Shown here piece after piece: positions 1-7,617 of a stretch of 38,426 nt of DNA. Source of the DNA: a virus; the IMG/VR virus record IMGVR_UViG_3300049810_002155, positions 1-38,426 of that record. One strand, 5' to 3'. The stretch's first letter is position 1, and each line of letters starts with the position of its first letter. A program made the position numbers and the translations under genes. The notes beneath the pieces are model-generated. The model saw only the letters and a list, made by a program, of their open reading frames with translations, did no database searches and had not been told where the DNA came from.

Positions 1-1534
1 TCTCAGTTTCGCTCAACCCACCAGAATCTTTAATTGTAATATTCTGTGCAACACCAGTAGTAGCCTCTTTTGCAGACACATTTAGAATACCGTTTGCGTC
101 GATATCAAATTTTACCTCAATCTGCGGTACACCTCTGGGTGCGGGTGGTATACCATCCAGGTTAAACTTACCTAAAACTTTATTATCCTTAACAAATTCC
201 CGTTCCCCCTGCGCAACCTGAATAGTTACTGCTGATTGATTATTTTCAGCAGTGCTAAAAGTCTGTGATTTTGCAGTGGGTATGGTTGTGTTTTTTTCTA
301 TCAACTTTGTCATGATGCCGCCCTGGGTCTCCAAACCCAGTGAGAGTGGAGTAACATCCAAAAGCAATACATCGTTGGTGTCGCCTGACAGTACCGAACC
401 CTGTATAGCAGCACCAGCGGCCACGGCTTCGTCTGGATTGATATCCTTTCTGGGGGCTTTTCCAAAAAATTCTTCTACAGCAGTTTGTACTGCTGGCATG
501 CGCGTTTGCCCACCCACTAAAATAACTTCATCGATATCACTTACGCTTAGACCGGCGTCACCCACGGCAAGCTTACATGGAGCTATGGATCTTTTAATTA
601 ATCCCGCAACCATGGATTCAAATTTGGACTGAGTAATTTTTAGATTGAGATGTTTGGGACCAGTTGCATCAGCTGTGATATATGGAAGATTAATATCAGT
701 TTGGCCAGAAGTCGATAGTTCCACCTTGGCTTTTTCTGCGGCCTCTTTTAATCGTTGCAATGCTATCTTATCATTTGTGATATCTATGCCATTTTCCTTG
801 TTAAACTCACTAACTAGGAAATTAATTATTTCATTATCAAAATCTTCCCCACCCAGGGAGGTGTCTCCATTTGTGGATAATACTTCTATTTGTGTTTCAC
901 CGTCCACGTTTGCAATCTCAATAATAGAGATATCAAATGTCCCGCCACCCAAATCATAAACAGCAACCTTCTTATCTGTGCTACTGTTTTTATCCACACC
1001 ATATGCCAAAGCGGCCGCGGTGGGCTCATTGATAATTCTCATTACTTCTAGTCCGGCAATTTTACCTGCATCTTTGGTTGCCTGACGCTGGGAGTCATTA
1101 AAGTAGGCCGGTACAGTAATCACAGCCTTTGTTACATTCTCGCCTAAATATGATTCGGCATATTCCTTAATTTTACGCAAAATTTCAGCAGATACTTGCT
1201 GTGGCGCTAATTCCTGATCGTTAACATTTACCCAAGCGTCACCATTGGTAGCTTTTATAATTTTATAGGGCAAATTGTTTAAATCCTTCTGGATATGTTC
1301 ATCGGAAAATTTTCTACCAATTAATCTTTTTATAGCATACAAAGTATTTGTGGGATTCGTCACAGATTGTCTTTTTGCTGACGTGCCCACTAATACTTCA
1401 TCTTCGGTGTATGCAACAATGCTTGGGGTAGTTCTGGAACCGTCAGCATTCTCAATTATTTTGTAGGAATTGTTTTCCACCACTGATAGGCAGGAATTTG
1501 TAGTTCCCAAGTCGATACCGATAATTTTACTCAT
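1..1534 (-). CDS. dnaK: Hsp70 chaperone DnaK (C-terminus cut by window edge)
   Basis: ATP-dependent cytoplasmic chaperone of the Hsp70 family. The visible 511 residues cover the whole nucleotide-binding domain and most of the substrate-binding beta domain; a bacterial DnaK has about 635 residues, so roughly the last 120 (end of the beta domain plus lid) lie outside the window. Signatures seen: [10 protein letters not shown] near residue 5, VPAYFND near 140, [12 protein letters not shown] near 170, the phosphate-2 motif DLGGGTFD near 195, VGGQTRMP near 340, and [11 protein letters not shown] near 393 opening the peptide-binding domain. No frameshift is seen. The start has a good ribosome site (GGAG seven bases upstream). 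It is last in a short operon behind RNase H and a 70-residue ORF. No DnaJ or GrpE is visible, so it presumably uses host co-chaperones. DnaK on a phage is unusual. Family assignment is certain; its role in infection is inference. Confidence 0.96.
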   Translation of the reverse strand, partial: MSKIIGIDLGTTNSCLSVVENNSYKIIENADGSRTTPSIVAYTEDEVLVGTSAKRQSVTNPTNTLYAIKRLIGRKFSDEHIQKDLNNLPYKIIKATNGDAWVNVNDQELAPQQVSAEILRKIKEYAESYLGENVTKAVITVPAYFNDSQRQATKDAGKIAGLEVMRIINEPTAAALAYGVDKNSSTDKKVAVYDLGGGTFDISIIEIANVDGETQIEVLSTNGDTSLGGEDFDNEIINFLVSEFNKENGIDITNDKIALQRLKEAAEKAKVELSTSGQTDINLPYITADATGPKHLNLKITQSKFESMVAGLIKRSIAPCKLAVGDAGLSVSDIDEVILVGGQTRMPAVQTAVEEFFGKAPRKDINPDEAVAAGAAIQGSVLSGDTNDVLLLDVTPLSLGLETQGGIMTKLIEKNTTIPTAKSQTFSTAENNQSAVTIQVAQGEREFVKDNKVLGKFNLDGIPPAPRGVPQIEVKFDIDANGILNVSAKEATTGVAQNITIKDSGGLSETE

Positions 1535-1556
1535 AGTTTGTTCTCCATAATGTGTG

Positions 1557-1769
1557 TCATTGTTCAGTCTCTTTTGAGCTCCGAACTAATTCTCTTTGTG
1601 TTGACATCCAGGGCGGTAGTGATGCTTCTGGATGCGGCATGGGCTTGCGATAAATTTTATCTCCATCACGTTCGTAAATCCATACGTATCTGGGAGTCCC
1701 ATTTTCGAGTATCCACTGAGCCTTATCGGCCTCAGTGTATTCTGCGTGTATATTACTTATACTTTGCAT
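1557..1769 (-). CDS. Small hypothetical protein, 70 aa
   Basis: I do not recognise a family. The protein is soluble, rich in charged and aromatic residues, with a segment reading [18 protein letters not shown] that looks like a beta hairpin. It overlaps the 3' end of the RNase H gene by 17 bases and ends 22 bases before the dnaK start, so it is probably translated from the same mRNA as both. No signal peptide or membrane segment. Coding status is supported by its fit in the operon rather than by any recognised motif. Confidence 0.6.
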   Translation of the reverse strand: MQSISNIHAEYTEADKAQWILENGTPRYVWIYERDGDKIYRKPMPHPEASLPPWMSTQRELVRSSKETEQ

Positions 1770-2742
1770 TCAAGAATCTCGCAAAATCGTCAGGATATTC
1801 TGCAATTCTGGGCAAATTCCATGTGCTACAGAATTTAAGGAAGTGTATGCCTACCTGTGACACTGCTTCTGAGTCTGTGGCAGAGTCAACTGTCTCAAAC
1901 ATTTTAACACGAATATCCTCAGGTTGTGCCGTAAGATCAATCAGTGTGCGATTACGCTCATAGTCATCTTTGACACGGTGCTCCTGTTCCTCATGGTCAA
2001 CCCATCGCTGTAGCATAAAGTTATTATAGTCATAGCCGCCGGTGTTGCGATCGTCATATGCTTCACGGATGCCTGTCTTGTTTTTAGTGCCTTTTAGTCT
2101 TGCGCCTGGGTAAGCACTAAAAACATTGTCAGCACTGTCGCCTCTGACACACTTCTCGAATAGTATCCAATCTGGCTCGGGTGCTGATTTGACTTGTTTT
2201 GTTTTGTTGTCTATCTTAGCCTTGCCCTTGATATCAAAGAAGCCTTCAGTGCTAACAATAGTGTCTGTAACGCCATTGTATTGTTTAACATTGGATGCAA
2301 TAAGCTGATAGAAGTCAGAGTCTGTGCTAATGATGGTATGGTTATCATCGGGGTGGGACTGTATCCAACCAGCAATCAAGTCATCTGCTTCCAGCTCAGG
2401 ATGCTGTATTACAGTACAGTTGGATTTATCACGCAAAAATGTAATTAAGTGGTCATAGGACTCAAAGAAGATTTCGTCATCTTCTACTTCCCTGGCACTA
2501 CGCTTTGCAGCAGTTACTTTGCGGTTAGCCTTGTAGGGCGTATAAAAGTCCTTGCGCCATGAGCGCCCCTCTAAACAGAATACTACGTGATCGCCATTGA
2601 ATTCATTGTACATTTTCTTAACACTGTTAAACATAATATTTAGAGCCATGCCGACCTTGAGGTCAATATCTTTAGCGCGGCCGGCCGCGTGTTTAGCACG
2701 AAAGAATAAGTTAAATGTATCAACAATAATGTAGTTAGACAT
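1753..2742 (-). CDS. rnh: RNase H / 5'-3' exonuclease (T4 Rnh-like, FEN family)
   Basis: Flap endonuclease-family nuclease that removes RNA primers and 5' flaps from lagging-strand fragments at the phage fork. Acidic metal-binding motifs of the family are present in order: VDTFNLFF near residue 5 (first Asp), FCLEGRSWRKDFYTPYKANR near 60 (catalytic Arg/Lys region), ELEADDLIAGW near 117 (Glu and Asp pair), STDSDFYQLI near 140, and the helix-three-turn-helix DNA-binding motif RGDSADNVF near 205. At 329 residues it matches T4 Rnh (305). I chose the ATG at 2742; a GTG three codons upstream in frame is possible. A sigma70-like promoter lies just upstream at 2770-2798, suggesting early transcription with the 70-residue ORF and dnaK. 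Confidence 0.93.
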   Translation of the reverse strand: MSNYIIVDTFNLFFRAKHAAGRAKDIDLKVGMALNIMFNSVKKMYNEFNGDHVVFCLEGRSWRKDFYTPYKANRKVTAAKRSAREVEDDEIFFESYDHLITFLRDKSNCTVIQHPELEADDLIAGWIQSHPDDNHTIISTDSDFYQLIASNVKQYNGVTDTIVSTEGFFDIKGKAKIDNKTKQVKSAPEPDWILFEKCVRGDSADNVFSAYPGARLKGTKNKTGIREAYDDRNTGGYDYNNFMLQRWVDHEEQEHRVKDDYERNRTLIDLTAQPEDIRVKMFETVDSATDSEAVSQVGIHFLKFCSTWNLPRIAEYPDDFARFLNAKYK

Positions 2743-2769
2743 ATGTATCACTCTGCTAGTATATCAAAC

Positions 2770-2798
2770 ATTGTAACACGATTTAAAAAGACTGTCAA
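2770..2798 (-). promoter_or_regulatory. Sigma70-like promoter for rnh-dnaK operon
   Basis: Read on the minus strand: -35 TTGACA (2793-2798), 17-base spacer, -10 TACAAT (2770-2775) preceded by TG at the extended -10 position. The predicted start of transcription is about 20 bases before the rnh ATG. The -35 box abuts the stop codon of the upstream gene. Confidence 0.72.
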
Positions 2799-3116
2799 TC
2801 AGTTTGCAGAAATAATATTGATTACCAATGGTATGGCCTGATTATTTATAACTGTGACGCGCTCCCCACGATTTAAAGCAACTTTGTTAAACAAATTTAG
2901 ATCAAATGTTTCAGATCCAGATACTATGGTTCCAGTCCCCACGTAGGTTTGAGCAATACCTGATCGTGAGGTAAATGTATACTCCTGCATACCATGTACA
3001 GTAATTGTTGTAGTGCTTAGATCGTCTGTGAGCTTTAATTGTTCAATCTTTACTTGCTCATTATCAGCAAGGATATTGCTATTTGTTTGAACGAAAGTGT
3101 TTTCCAATAATTTCAT
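2799..3116 (-). CDS. Hypothetical protein, beta-rich, 105 aa
   Basis: No family recognised. The sequence alternates hydrophobic and Thr/Ser residues (for example TTTITVHGMQEYTF), suggesting a small all-beta fold, and has no signal peptide or membrane helix. Its ATG overlaps the stop of the upstream gene in an ATGA junction, pointing to translational coupling. It is the last gene before the promoter of the rnh operon. Its composition resembles small virion or decoration proteins, but nothing in the sequence proves that. Confidence 0.7.
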   Translation of the reverse strand: MKLLENTFVQTNSNILADNEQVKIEQLKLTDDLSTTTITVHGMQEYTFTSRSGIAQTYVGTGTIVSGSETFDLNLFNKVALNRGERVTVINNQAIPLVINIISAN

Positions 3117-3331
3117 GTGTTGAATAAATCGTCAAATTTACTTGTATTAATAGACTTATTTTTAGAGTTTTCCAGGTCTCGTTTGAGATCAATCCTTAAA
3201 AATTCTGGTATTTTATCCAGCATATAGCGAACTTCTTCTCCCGTCATATCAGAAACATGCTGATCAATCACAGGTTGAATATCATTCATCAGTTTGGCTA
3301 GCTTCTGCTTGGCCTGGATCTCTACGGACAT
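3113..3331 (-). CDS. Hypothetical protein, helical, 72 aa
   Basis: Small charged protein predicted to be mostly helical, with no recognised family. The start at 3331 has GGAAG nine bases upstream but lies 50 bases inside the preceding gene; an alternative ATG at 3289 would shorten that overlap to 8 bases. The stop overlaps the next ATG. Coding status is supported by its place in a fully packed operon and an open frame spanning the gap between two genes. Confidence 0.65.
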   Translation of the reverse strand: MSVEIQAKQKLAKLMNDIQPVIDQHVSDMTGEEVRYMLDKIPEFLRIDLKRDLENSKNKSINTSKFDDLFNT

Positions 3332-3815
3332 ACTCTACATCTTCCACAAATAAGTTTTCGGTTGTCTCCTGTAAACCATAATCTAGATCTGCTCCTTCCT
3401 GCGCTACAATAGTTCTACAGATACGATTGAACCAAATGTTAACTATCTCCTCATCTGACTTACCCACAATGCCATGCTCTGTTAACATCTTAACAAACAA
3501 GTCATTGTAATCCAACTCAAAATATCCATTGGCCACGTTGTCAGGATCAATGCCCATGTCCAATACATTTACAAAAGGTTCGTCTCTGGCGTTAGCACAT
3601 TCCTTTTCATATTCTGGGTGTGTAATTTCCCCTGCCTTGAGTTTAGCAGATAAGACATTGAGTACGGATTGAACCGGATCGCCATCAGCATCGATCTCTG
3701 CTAGTTTAGCAGTAAGTTCCTCGCCCTCATACAAATACTCTGCTTCTGCTACTGCTCGAGTTTTGCCTCTGAGTCCCCAGGATCCTGGCATCATTCTAAA
3801 AGGTAGTTTAGCCAT
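3282..3815 (-). CDS. Conserved phage hypothetical protein, 177 aa
   Basis: Acidic soluble protein beginning MAKLPFRMMPGSWGLRGKTR. From memory, similar openings occur in uncharacterised proteins of marine T4-like phages; I cannot verify this by search. After a basic N-terminal segment it is mostly helical and rich in Asp/Glu. It starts 8 bases inside the upstream zinc-ribbon gene, so the two are probably translationally coupled. No enzymatic motif is visible and I assign no function. Confidence 0.8.
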   Translation of the reverse strand: MAKLPFRMMPGSWGLRGKTRAVAEAEYLYEGEELTAKLAEIDADGDPVQSVLNVLSAKLKAGEITHPEYEKECANARDEPFVNVLDMGIDPDNVANGYFELDYNDLFVKMLTEHGIVGKSDEEIVNIWFNRICRTIVAQEGADLDYGLQETTENLFVEDVEYVRRDPGQAEASQTDE

Positions 3816-4005
3816 TTAATATATTACCTGAAATATTTGATTCGTCGTCACCTACTATCTCATTGAGAGTTTTAGGACCATTGTTTATGTAGGTGCACAT
3901 GCCATTACAATCAGGTTGATTACAGGGTACTCTGACTTCAGATATATGTACTTCTGGGATTTGTTCCATGAGTAGTGCGGCACCACATTTATTACATCTC
4001 ATCAT
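3808..4005 (-). CDS. Small zinc-ribbon-like protein, 65 aa
   Basis: Carries an N-terminal CNKC pair (residues 4-7) and a second CNQPDC pair (28-33) with another Cys at 37, consistent with a single zinc ribbon. The remainder is acidic and probably flexible. Two ATG codons lie in tandem at the start; I used the first. It begins 4 bases after the methyltransferase stop codon and overlaps the next gene by 8 bases. A nucleic-acid or protein adaptor role is plausible but not shown. Confidence 0.72.
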   Translation of the reverse strand: MMRCNKCGAALLMEQIPEVHISEVRVPCNQPDCNGMCTYINNGPKTLNEIVGDDESNISGNILNG

Positions 4006-4009
4006 AATT

Positions 4010-4702
4010 TTAGTTATCCATAATTTCTAGCAAGGGTTGTATTTTCGGAGAGTAGCTATCAAGTACTCTTGCGCTGTATCCTAGTTTGTTTATTTCTGTT
4101 ATTAGCCACGTGGAATTATATATAGTAAGTAAAAAATTAATCTCCTCAGGAATATTTTCATTCAGATCAAGTATAATATCATTATTGACAAAGTATAACC
4201 CAGTATCGATATTATTGAATACATTAAAATCCACTGCCGAACCATAATCTTTAATACGCTTTGAGTGTAATAACTTTATAACTGACAAATTAAGTATGCT
4301 AGAGTACACTACACCCCTACTTACTCTAACCATTTCAGAAATATCAAACACATAATCTTCCCACGAGCTGTGAGTATTTACACTAAAGGAATACACAATA
4401 TCGAATGTGTTGTCTGCAAAGGGAAATTTTAATAATTTTTCCCCCTGGGGATTATAAATCTGATTGTATCGATTATAATGAACTGTGTTGGCCGCAGAGC
4501 AGTGGCTCTGGATATATTTTAGTGCCTCTAGATCAACATCCATACTGGTATAATTTTCTGGTAATATTTCACCAGTTTCTATTCCATCTTCCAGTAAATT
4601 ACCACGATTCCCACCATAGTCTAGTATTGATTTATTTTTAATATCAACGTTGGAATGTTTAAGTGTTTCCAGTCGGTTATCTCTGGGAAATATATGTCCC
4701 AC
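4010..4702 (-). CDS. Class I SAM-dependent methyltransferase
   Basis: Methyltransferase with a Rossmann-like fold. Motif I reads ILDYGGNRGNLLEDG (near residue 27), an acidic residue for the SAM ribose follows in SMDVDLEAL (near 54), and the post-motif segment FPFADNTFDIVYSFS (near 98) matches the usual FADNSFDxV motif of small-molecule and lipid or sugar methyltransferases. No DNA-methylase DPPY or NPPY motif is seen, so a nucleobase target is not indicated. At 230 residues it is normal length. It starts 2 bases after queE ends, in the same operon as folE and queE. A role in tailoring the modified base, a sugar or a cap is possible but unproven. Confidence 0.82.
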   Translation of the reverse strand: MGHIFPRDNRLETLKHSNVDIKNKSILDYGGNRGNLLEDGIETGEILPENYTSMDVDLEALKYIQSHCSAANTVHYNRYNQIYNPQGEKLLKFPFADNTFDIVYSFSVNTHSSWEDYVFDISEMVRVSRGVVYSSILNLSVIKLLHSKRIKDYGSAVDFNVFNNIDTGLYFVNNDIILDLNENIPEEINFLLTIYNSTWLITEINKLGYSARVLDSYSPKIQPLLEIMDN

Positions 4703-4704
4703 TA

Positions 4705-5592
4705 TTATTTTCCTATTGCATTACCGTAAATGTGAACGTGTGCCCTAGTAGTGTAGTTATACCCACGTTGTATGGCTTCGTCAGCAATCGACGCTTCGGT
4801 TTCAGTGAGACCTTCGTATGTACCACCTATGCCCATGATCCATACTGGGAAATCACATCCTGCATTACGAAATAATTTAGTGTTGTGCTCAACTTCACGC
4901 CAACTTGCCTCTGTGCCATTAACCACATACTTTAGTTGACCGCGTTTGGACACCTCTGCATACTTGCCAATCACTTCTGGCTGTATGGCTTTCTTGGGTT
5001 GCTCACCGGCAGTATTCCATAACTTAGGACTGATGCTCCACATCCACTCCCCGCCCCAGTAATGCTGAAAATCTTCTATATACTTCGCTAGCTCTGGGGT
5101 AATAGGCTTGGTGCCATTGGTTTCCACTGTGACGTTTTTAGGCATGTTTCCTCTGCGATAAAATTCACGCAACACACTAATCATGCCAGGTTGTGTGTTT
5201 TTAAGCATGGGTTCCCCACCTGTAAACACCATGTGAGTATGTTGCTTGCTTACAGGATGACAGAACTGGCCGTGTGGTAACAATGCTGTGAGTTCATCCA
5301 CTGCTTCTGTTACTGTACGGTCTGTCATCAAATGCCTGTAGCGTTTTGACCAGGTGTATGAACTATCACAGCCTTTGTCAAACACTGGCAGTTGCATCAC
5401 ATCAGTAATGTCGGCCAGGTCGAGCTTTTCATACGGTAGTTCATAGGTGTCAGGGTCTGTGGGATCGGCCTGCCCAAATCCGTCGCACTGAAGGTTACAC
5501 AGAAAAAAACGCATCCACAAACTAGGTATGCCCGTATACTGACCCTCACCCTGAGCTGAATAAAATGTTTCCGAATACTTAAGATTGGTCAT
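4705..5592 (-). CDS. queE: 7-carboxy-7-deazaguanine synthase QueE (radical SAM)
   Basis: Converts 6-carboxy-tetrahydropterin to 7-carboxy-7-deazaguanine, step three of the preQ0 pathway. The family opening is clear: SETFYSAQGEGQYTGIPSLW at residues 7-26. The radical-SAM cysteines appear as C32-x3-C36, but the third, in GCDSSYTW, is at residue 75, giving C-x3-C-x38-C instead of the compact C-x3-C-x2-C. The inserted segment is rich in Pro and Asp. The SAM-binding TGGEP follows at 124-128. I chose the ATG at 5592 because the QueE core begins there; upstream codons overlap the previous gene and show no family match. Neighbouring folE, a QueD-fold gene and a dpdA-like gene support use in DNA modification rather than tRNA queuosine. 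Confidence 0.92.
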   Translation of the reverse strand: MTNLKYSETFYSAQGEGQYTGIPSLWMRFFLCNLQCDGFGQADPTDPDTYELPYEKLDLADITDVMQLPVFDKGCDSSYTWSKRYRHLMTDRTVTEAVDELTALLPHGQFCHPVSKQHTHMVFTGGEPMLKNTQPGMISVLREFYRRGNMPKNVTVETNGTKPITPELAKYIEDFQHYWGGEWMWSISPKLWNTAGEQPKKAIQPEVIGKYAEVSKRGQLKYVVNGTEASWREVEHNTKLFRNAGCDFPVWIMGIGGTYEGLTETEASIADEAIQRGYNYTTRAHVHIYGNAIGK

Positions 5593-6154
5593 TCTGTCCA
5601 ACCCTGTCCTCGAAGTTCGACTCCAGATATTCATATATCAGTTGCATATCATCCACAAAGTCGCCACTGTAAGCATTTACAAAGCTATCAAAAACAATGT
5701 TGTGAAGATCACTTGAGTCCATGACATTACTAGAATTATACAAATAATCCTCACAAATTTCTTTGATAATTACGTATAACCCGTCAGTAAATAGCGTGTC
5801 CAGATCACCGTCATTTTGATGTAAAAATTCACCCATGGCGTGCTTGTGATGTGAATAGTTTAAAATTCCTAAAAACACCATTTCTGAAATCTGTGATACA
5901 ACTACATCTGCGTCAGGCAGATAAGCTTTGTGAATATCCTCTAGCACAAGAATGCTGTCGTCTCTGGGCCAACGTGCATTATCCACATAGACTTCCATTG
6001 CCTCAAACACTTCGTCATATGTAATAGGATATCGTGCTGTGACTCTATCGAAATTTTTTGTTTCGATAACTTCATCTATCACATCTTTCAGAGGAACCAG
6101 ACTAGGAATAAAGCATAGGGTATTCCTGGGACCACGGGGTTCAATACGTTGCAT
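5579..6154 (-). CDS. Hypothetical acidic protein, 191 aa
   Basis: No family recognised. It is strongly acidic, rich in Asp and Tyr, predicted mainly helical, with no signal or membrane segment. A clear ribosome site (AGAGG) stands just upstream of the ATG, 3 bases after the folE stop. Its 3' end overlaps queE by 14 bases, so it is embedded between two deazaguanine pathway genes and is presumably co-expressed with them. Whether it takes part in that pathway cannot be told from sequence. Confidence 0.75.
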   Translation of the reverse strand: MQRIEPRGPRNTLCFIPSLVPLKDVIDEVIETKNFDRVTARYPITYDEVFEAMEVYVDNARWPRDDSILVLEDIHKAYLPDADVVVSQISEMVFLGILNYSHHKHAMGEFLHQNDGDLDTLFTDGLYVIIKEICEDYLYNSSNVMDSSDLHNIVFDSFVNAYSGDFVDDMQLIYEYLESNFEDRVGQNDQS

Positions 6155-6157
6155 TTT

Positions 6158-6832
6158 TTACCTCTTGTTTACAATGTTCATGAATTCGGAACGAGCCTGA
6201 TGGTCCTCCTTGAAGCAACCACCTAACTTACTTGTTACTGTGCTAGATCCTACATCCTCCACACCTCTGCTCTTTACGCAATAGTGTTGAGCATCTACAA
6301 CCACAGCTATATTATCTGTTTCCAGAATATATTGCAAAGCATAGTAAACTTGTTCAGTAAGACGTTCCTGGATCTGTGGACGTTTAGCAAAGTACTCAAC
6401 AACTCTGTTTAGTTTGCTCAGGCCCAGTACCTTCTCATTGGGAATGTAACCAACTGTAGCCACACCATCAATTACAACAAAGTGATGTTCGCAGTTGGAC
6501 TGAACGTTGATGTTGCGCTCTACGACCATCTCATCATAGTTCATTTTGTTTTGTACTGCTGTGCACTTGGGGAATGCTTCATAATCCAAGCCCCAGAAGA
6601 TCTCATTCACATACATCTTAGCCACACGCTTGGGTGTGTCCTGTAGACTGTCATCACTGAGATCCAGTCCCATGACATTCATGATATTTGTGAAGTGTTC
6701 CTCGATAAGATCAATTTTATCTGTGCGAGTGAACCCATTGTCTGCTACTGGTGTTTCAACGCCCATCTTTACTAGGTGTTCATGAACTTTGCGACCCAGA
6801 TCTGGGTCAGTTTTGGTCTTATTATAAGCCAT
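6158..6832 (-). CDS. folE: GTP cyclohydrolase I FolE
   Basis: Hydrolyses GTP to 7,8-dihydroneopterin triphosphate, the first step toward both folate and 7-deazaguanines. Family signatures are intact: DTPKRVAKMY near residue 65, zinc ligands in NCEHHF (C114, H117) and HYCVKSRG (C185), and the core GLSKLNRVVEYFAKRPQIQE at 137-156. The length of 224 residues is typical of the bacterial enzyme. It has one of the strongest ribosome sites in the window (AAGGAG before the ATG). An upstream sigma70-like promoter at 7107-7135 and a late-type motif at 6897-6905 could both feed it. With queE, a QueD-fold gene and dpdA in the same region, the likely product use is a modified DNA base. Confidence 0.96.
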   Translation of the reverse strand: MAYNKTKTDPDLGRKVHEHLVKMGVETPVADNGFTRTDKIDLIEEHFTNIMNVMGLDLSDDSLQDTPKRVAKMYVNEIFWGLDYEAFPKCTAVQNKMNYDEMVVERNINVQSNCEHHFVVIDGVATVGYIPNEKVLGLSKLNRVVEYFAKRPQIQERLTEQVYYALQYILETDNIAVVVDAQHYCVKSRGVEDVGSSTVTSKLGGCFKEDHQARSEFMNIVNKR

Positions 6833-6896
6833 TTGTATCTCCTTCCTTACGCGGATTTATAGTTTGAATTGTATTTGTTACCTTTGTGTAACATTA

Positions 6897-6905
6897 TTAT
6901 TTATC
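6897..6905 (-). promoter_or_regulatory. Late-type promoter motif upstream of folE
   Basis: GATAAATAA on the minus strand, one base from the GATAAATA[C/G] motif found before virion genes here. It lies in the 93-base gap between folE and the 74-residue ORF. The same gap holds a small GTTAC/GTAAC hairpin. Function is uncertain because folE looks like an early or middle gene. Confidence 0.4.
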
Positions 6906-6925
6906 TGAGTCTATGTTTAAAATTA

Positions 6926-7150
6926 CTAAATTATAATTCTGGATACCCAGTTTGATGCAGTATCTTCTGCAAAGTGAATGCTATGTCCTTTTAAAGTTCT
7001 GACTTCCACTAAATTTCCTTCTTCCCAAAGTTCGCATAGTAAATCCTGATTTGAATCTTTATAAATGAGTGCTCTGCGACTTCCATTAGCTTCAAAGTGC
7101 CCGTTTATAATAGCATGACCAGACTGACTTGTCAAATGTTTGTTATCCAT
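6926..7150 (-). CDS. Hypothetical protein, 74 aa
   Basis: Small beta-rich protein of unknown family. I place the start at 7150, where a TAATG junction overlaps the stop of the phosphoribosyltransferase gene; an upstream in-frame ATG at 7177 would lie deep in that gene. There is no membrane segment. An excellent sigma70-like promoter sits inside its 5' part, so the region has a double use: coding this peptide and driving folE. Confidence 0.62.
   Translation of the reverse strand: MDNKHLTSQSGHAIINGHFEANGSRRALIYKDSNQDLLCELWEEGNLVEVRTLKGHSIHFAEDTASNWVSRIII
7107..7135 (-). promoter_or_regulatory. Internal sigma70-like promoter driving folE-queE
   Basis: Minus strand: -35 TTGACA (7130-7135), 17-base spacer, -10 TATTAT (7107-7112) with an extended -10 TGC in front. 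It lies inside the coding sequence of the 74-residue ORF, about 270 bases upstream of folE. Near-consensus boxes at ideal spacing make chance less likely, though a coding-constrained coincidence cannot be excluded. Confidence 0.6.
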
Positions 7151-7617
7151 TATTGCTCCCAGGGAAATACAATCCACTCTGGATCCAGGTCTTTGTTGAT
7201 CTTTTCCGCACTGTAATCCAGATCCTTAAAAATACTAGAGGCATTGTCCATGAGACACGCATATTTGACTTGCTTCTCTGCCTCCAAACTGTATTCTCGA
7301 ATCTTATTCTGTATCCAGATAAGTGTTTCGCCACTATCGTTGATGTCGTCCACAAATAGTGTTTTAAAGTTTGGTTGTGATATCTTCTTTAGCAATGTAA
7401 GGCTCAGCACAGGATGCTTTACTGCATCATCTCTGAAACTTACCTTAGCCATTTCACAGGGTATTCCTGTTATGTTTGACATCCAAACTGTGGGTATTGC
7501 ACCGCCTCTGACTACTCCCACAATAAGATCAGGTTCAAAGCTATCATTTTTAAATGCTGTTATTACTTTTCCGACCTGATGGTCTATGGTAGTCCAAGTT
7601 ACATATCGTTTGTTCAT
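7150..7617 (-). CDS. Phosphoribosyltransferase (type I PRTase)
   Basis: Nucleobase phosphoribosyltransferase fold. The PRPP-binding motif LFVDDINDSGET is at residues 89-100, and an earlier VGVVRGGAIP loop near 33 matches the pyrophosphate loop of the xanthine/hypoxanthine-guanine group. At 155 residues it is a normal compact enzyme. The usual reaction joins a purine base to PRPP to make a nucleotide; whether the substrate here is guanine, xanthine or a deazapurine cannot be read from sequence. Its start overlaps the galE stop, and its own stop overlaps the next start. Base salvage during infection is the simplest role. Confidence 0.86.
   Translation of the reverse strand: MNKRYVTWTTIDHQVGKVITAFKNDSFEPDLIVGVVRGGAIPTVWMSNITGIPCEMAKVSFRDDAVKHPVLSLTLLKKISQPNFKTLFVDDINDSGETLIWIQNKIREYSLEAEKQVKYACLMDNASSIFKDLDYSAEKINKDLDPEWIVFPWEQ

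Noticed and set aside
252-1466. Plus-strand open frames opposite dnaK
   Set aside because: They are mirror frames of the DnaK coding strand and show no motif or ribosome site.
2743-2751. GTG start for RNase H at 2751
   Set aside because: The ATG at 2742 fits the family start better and the extra three residues have no family match; kept only as an alternative.
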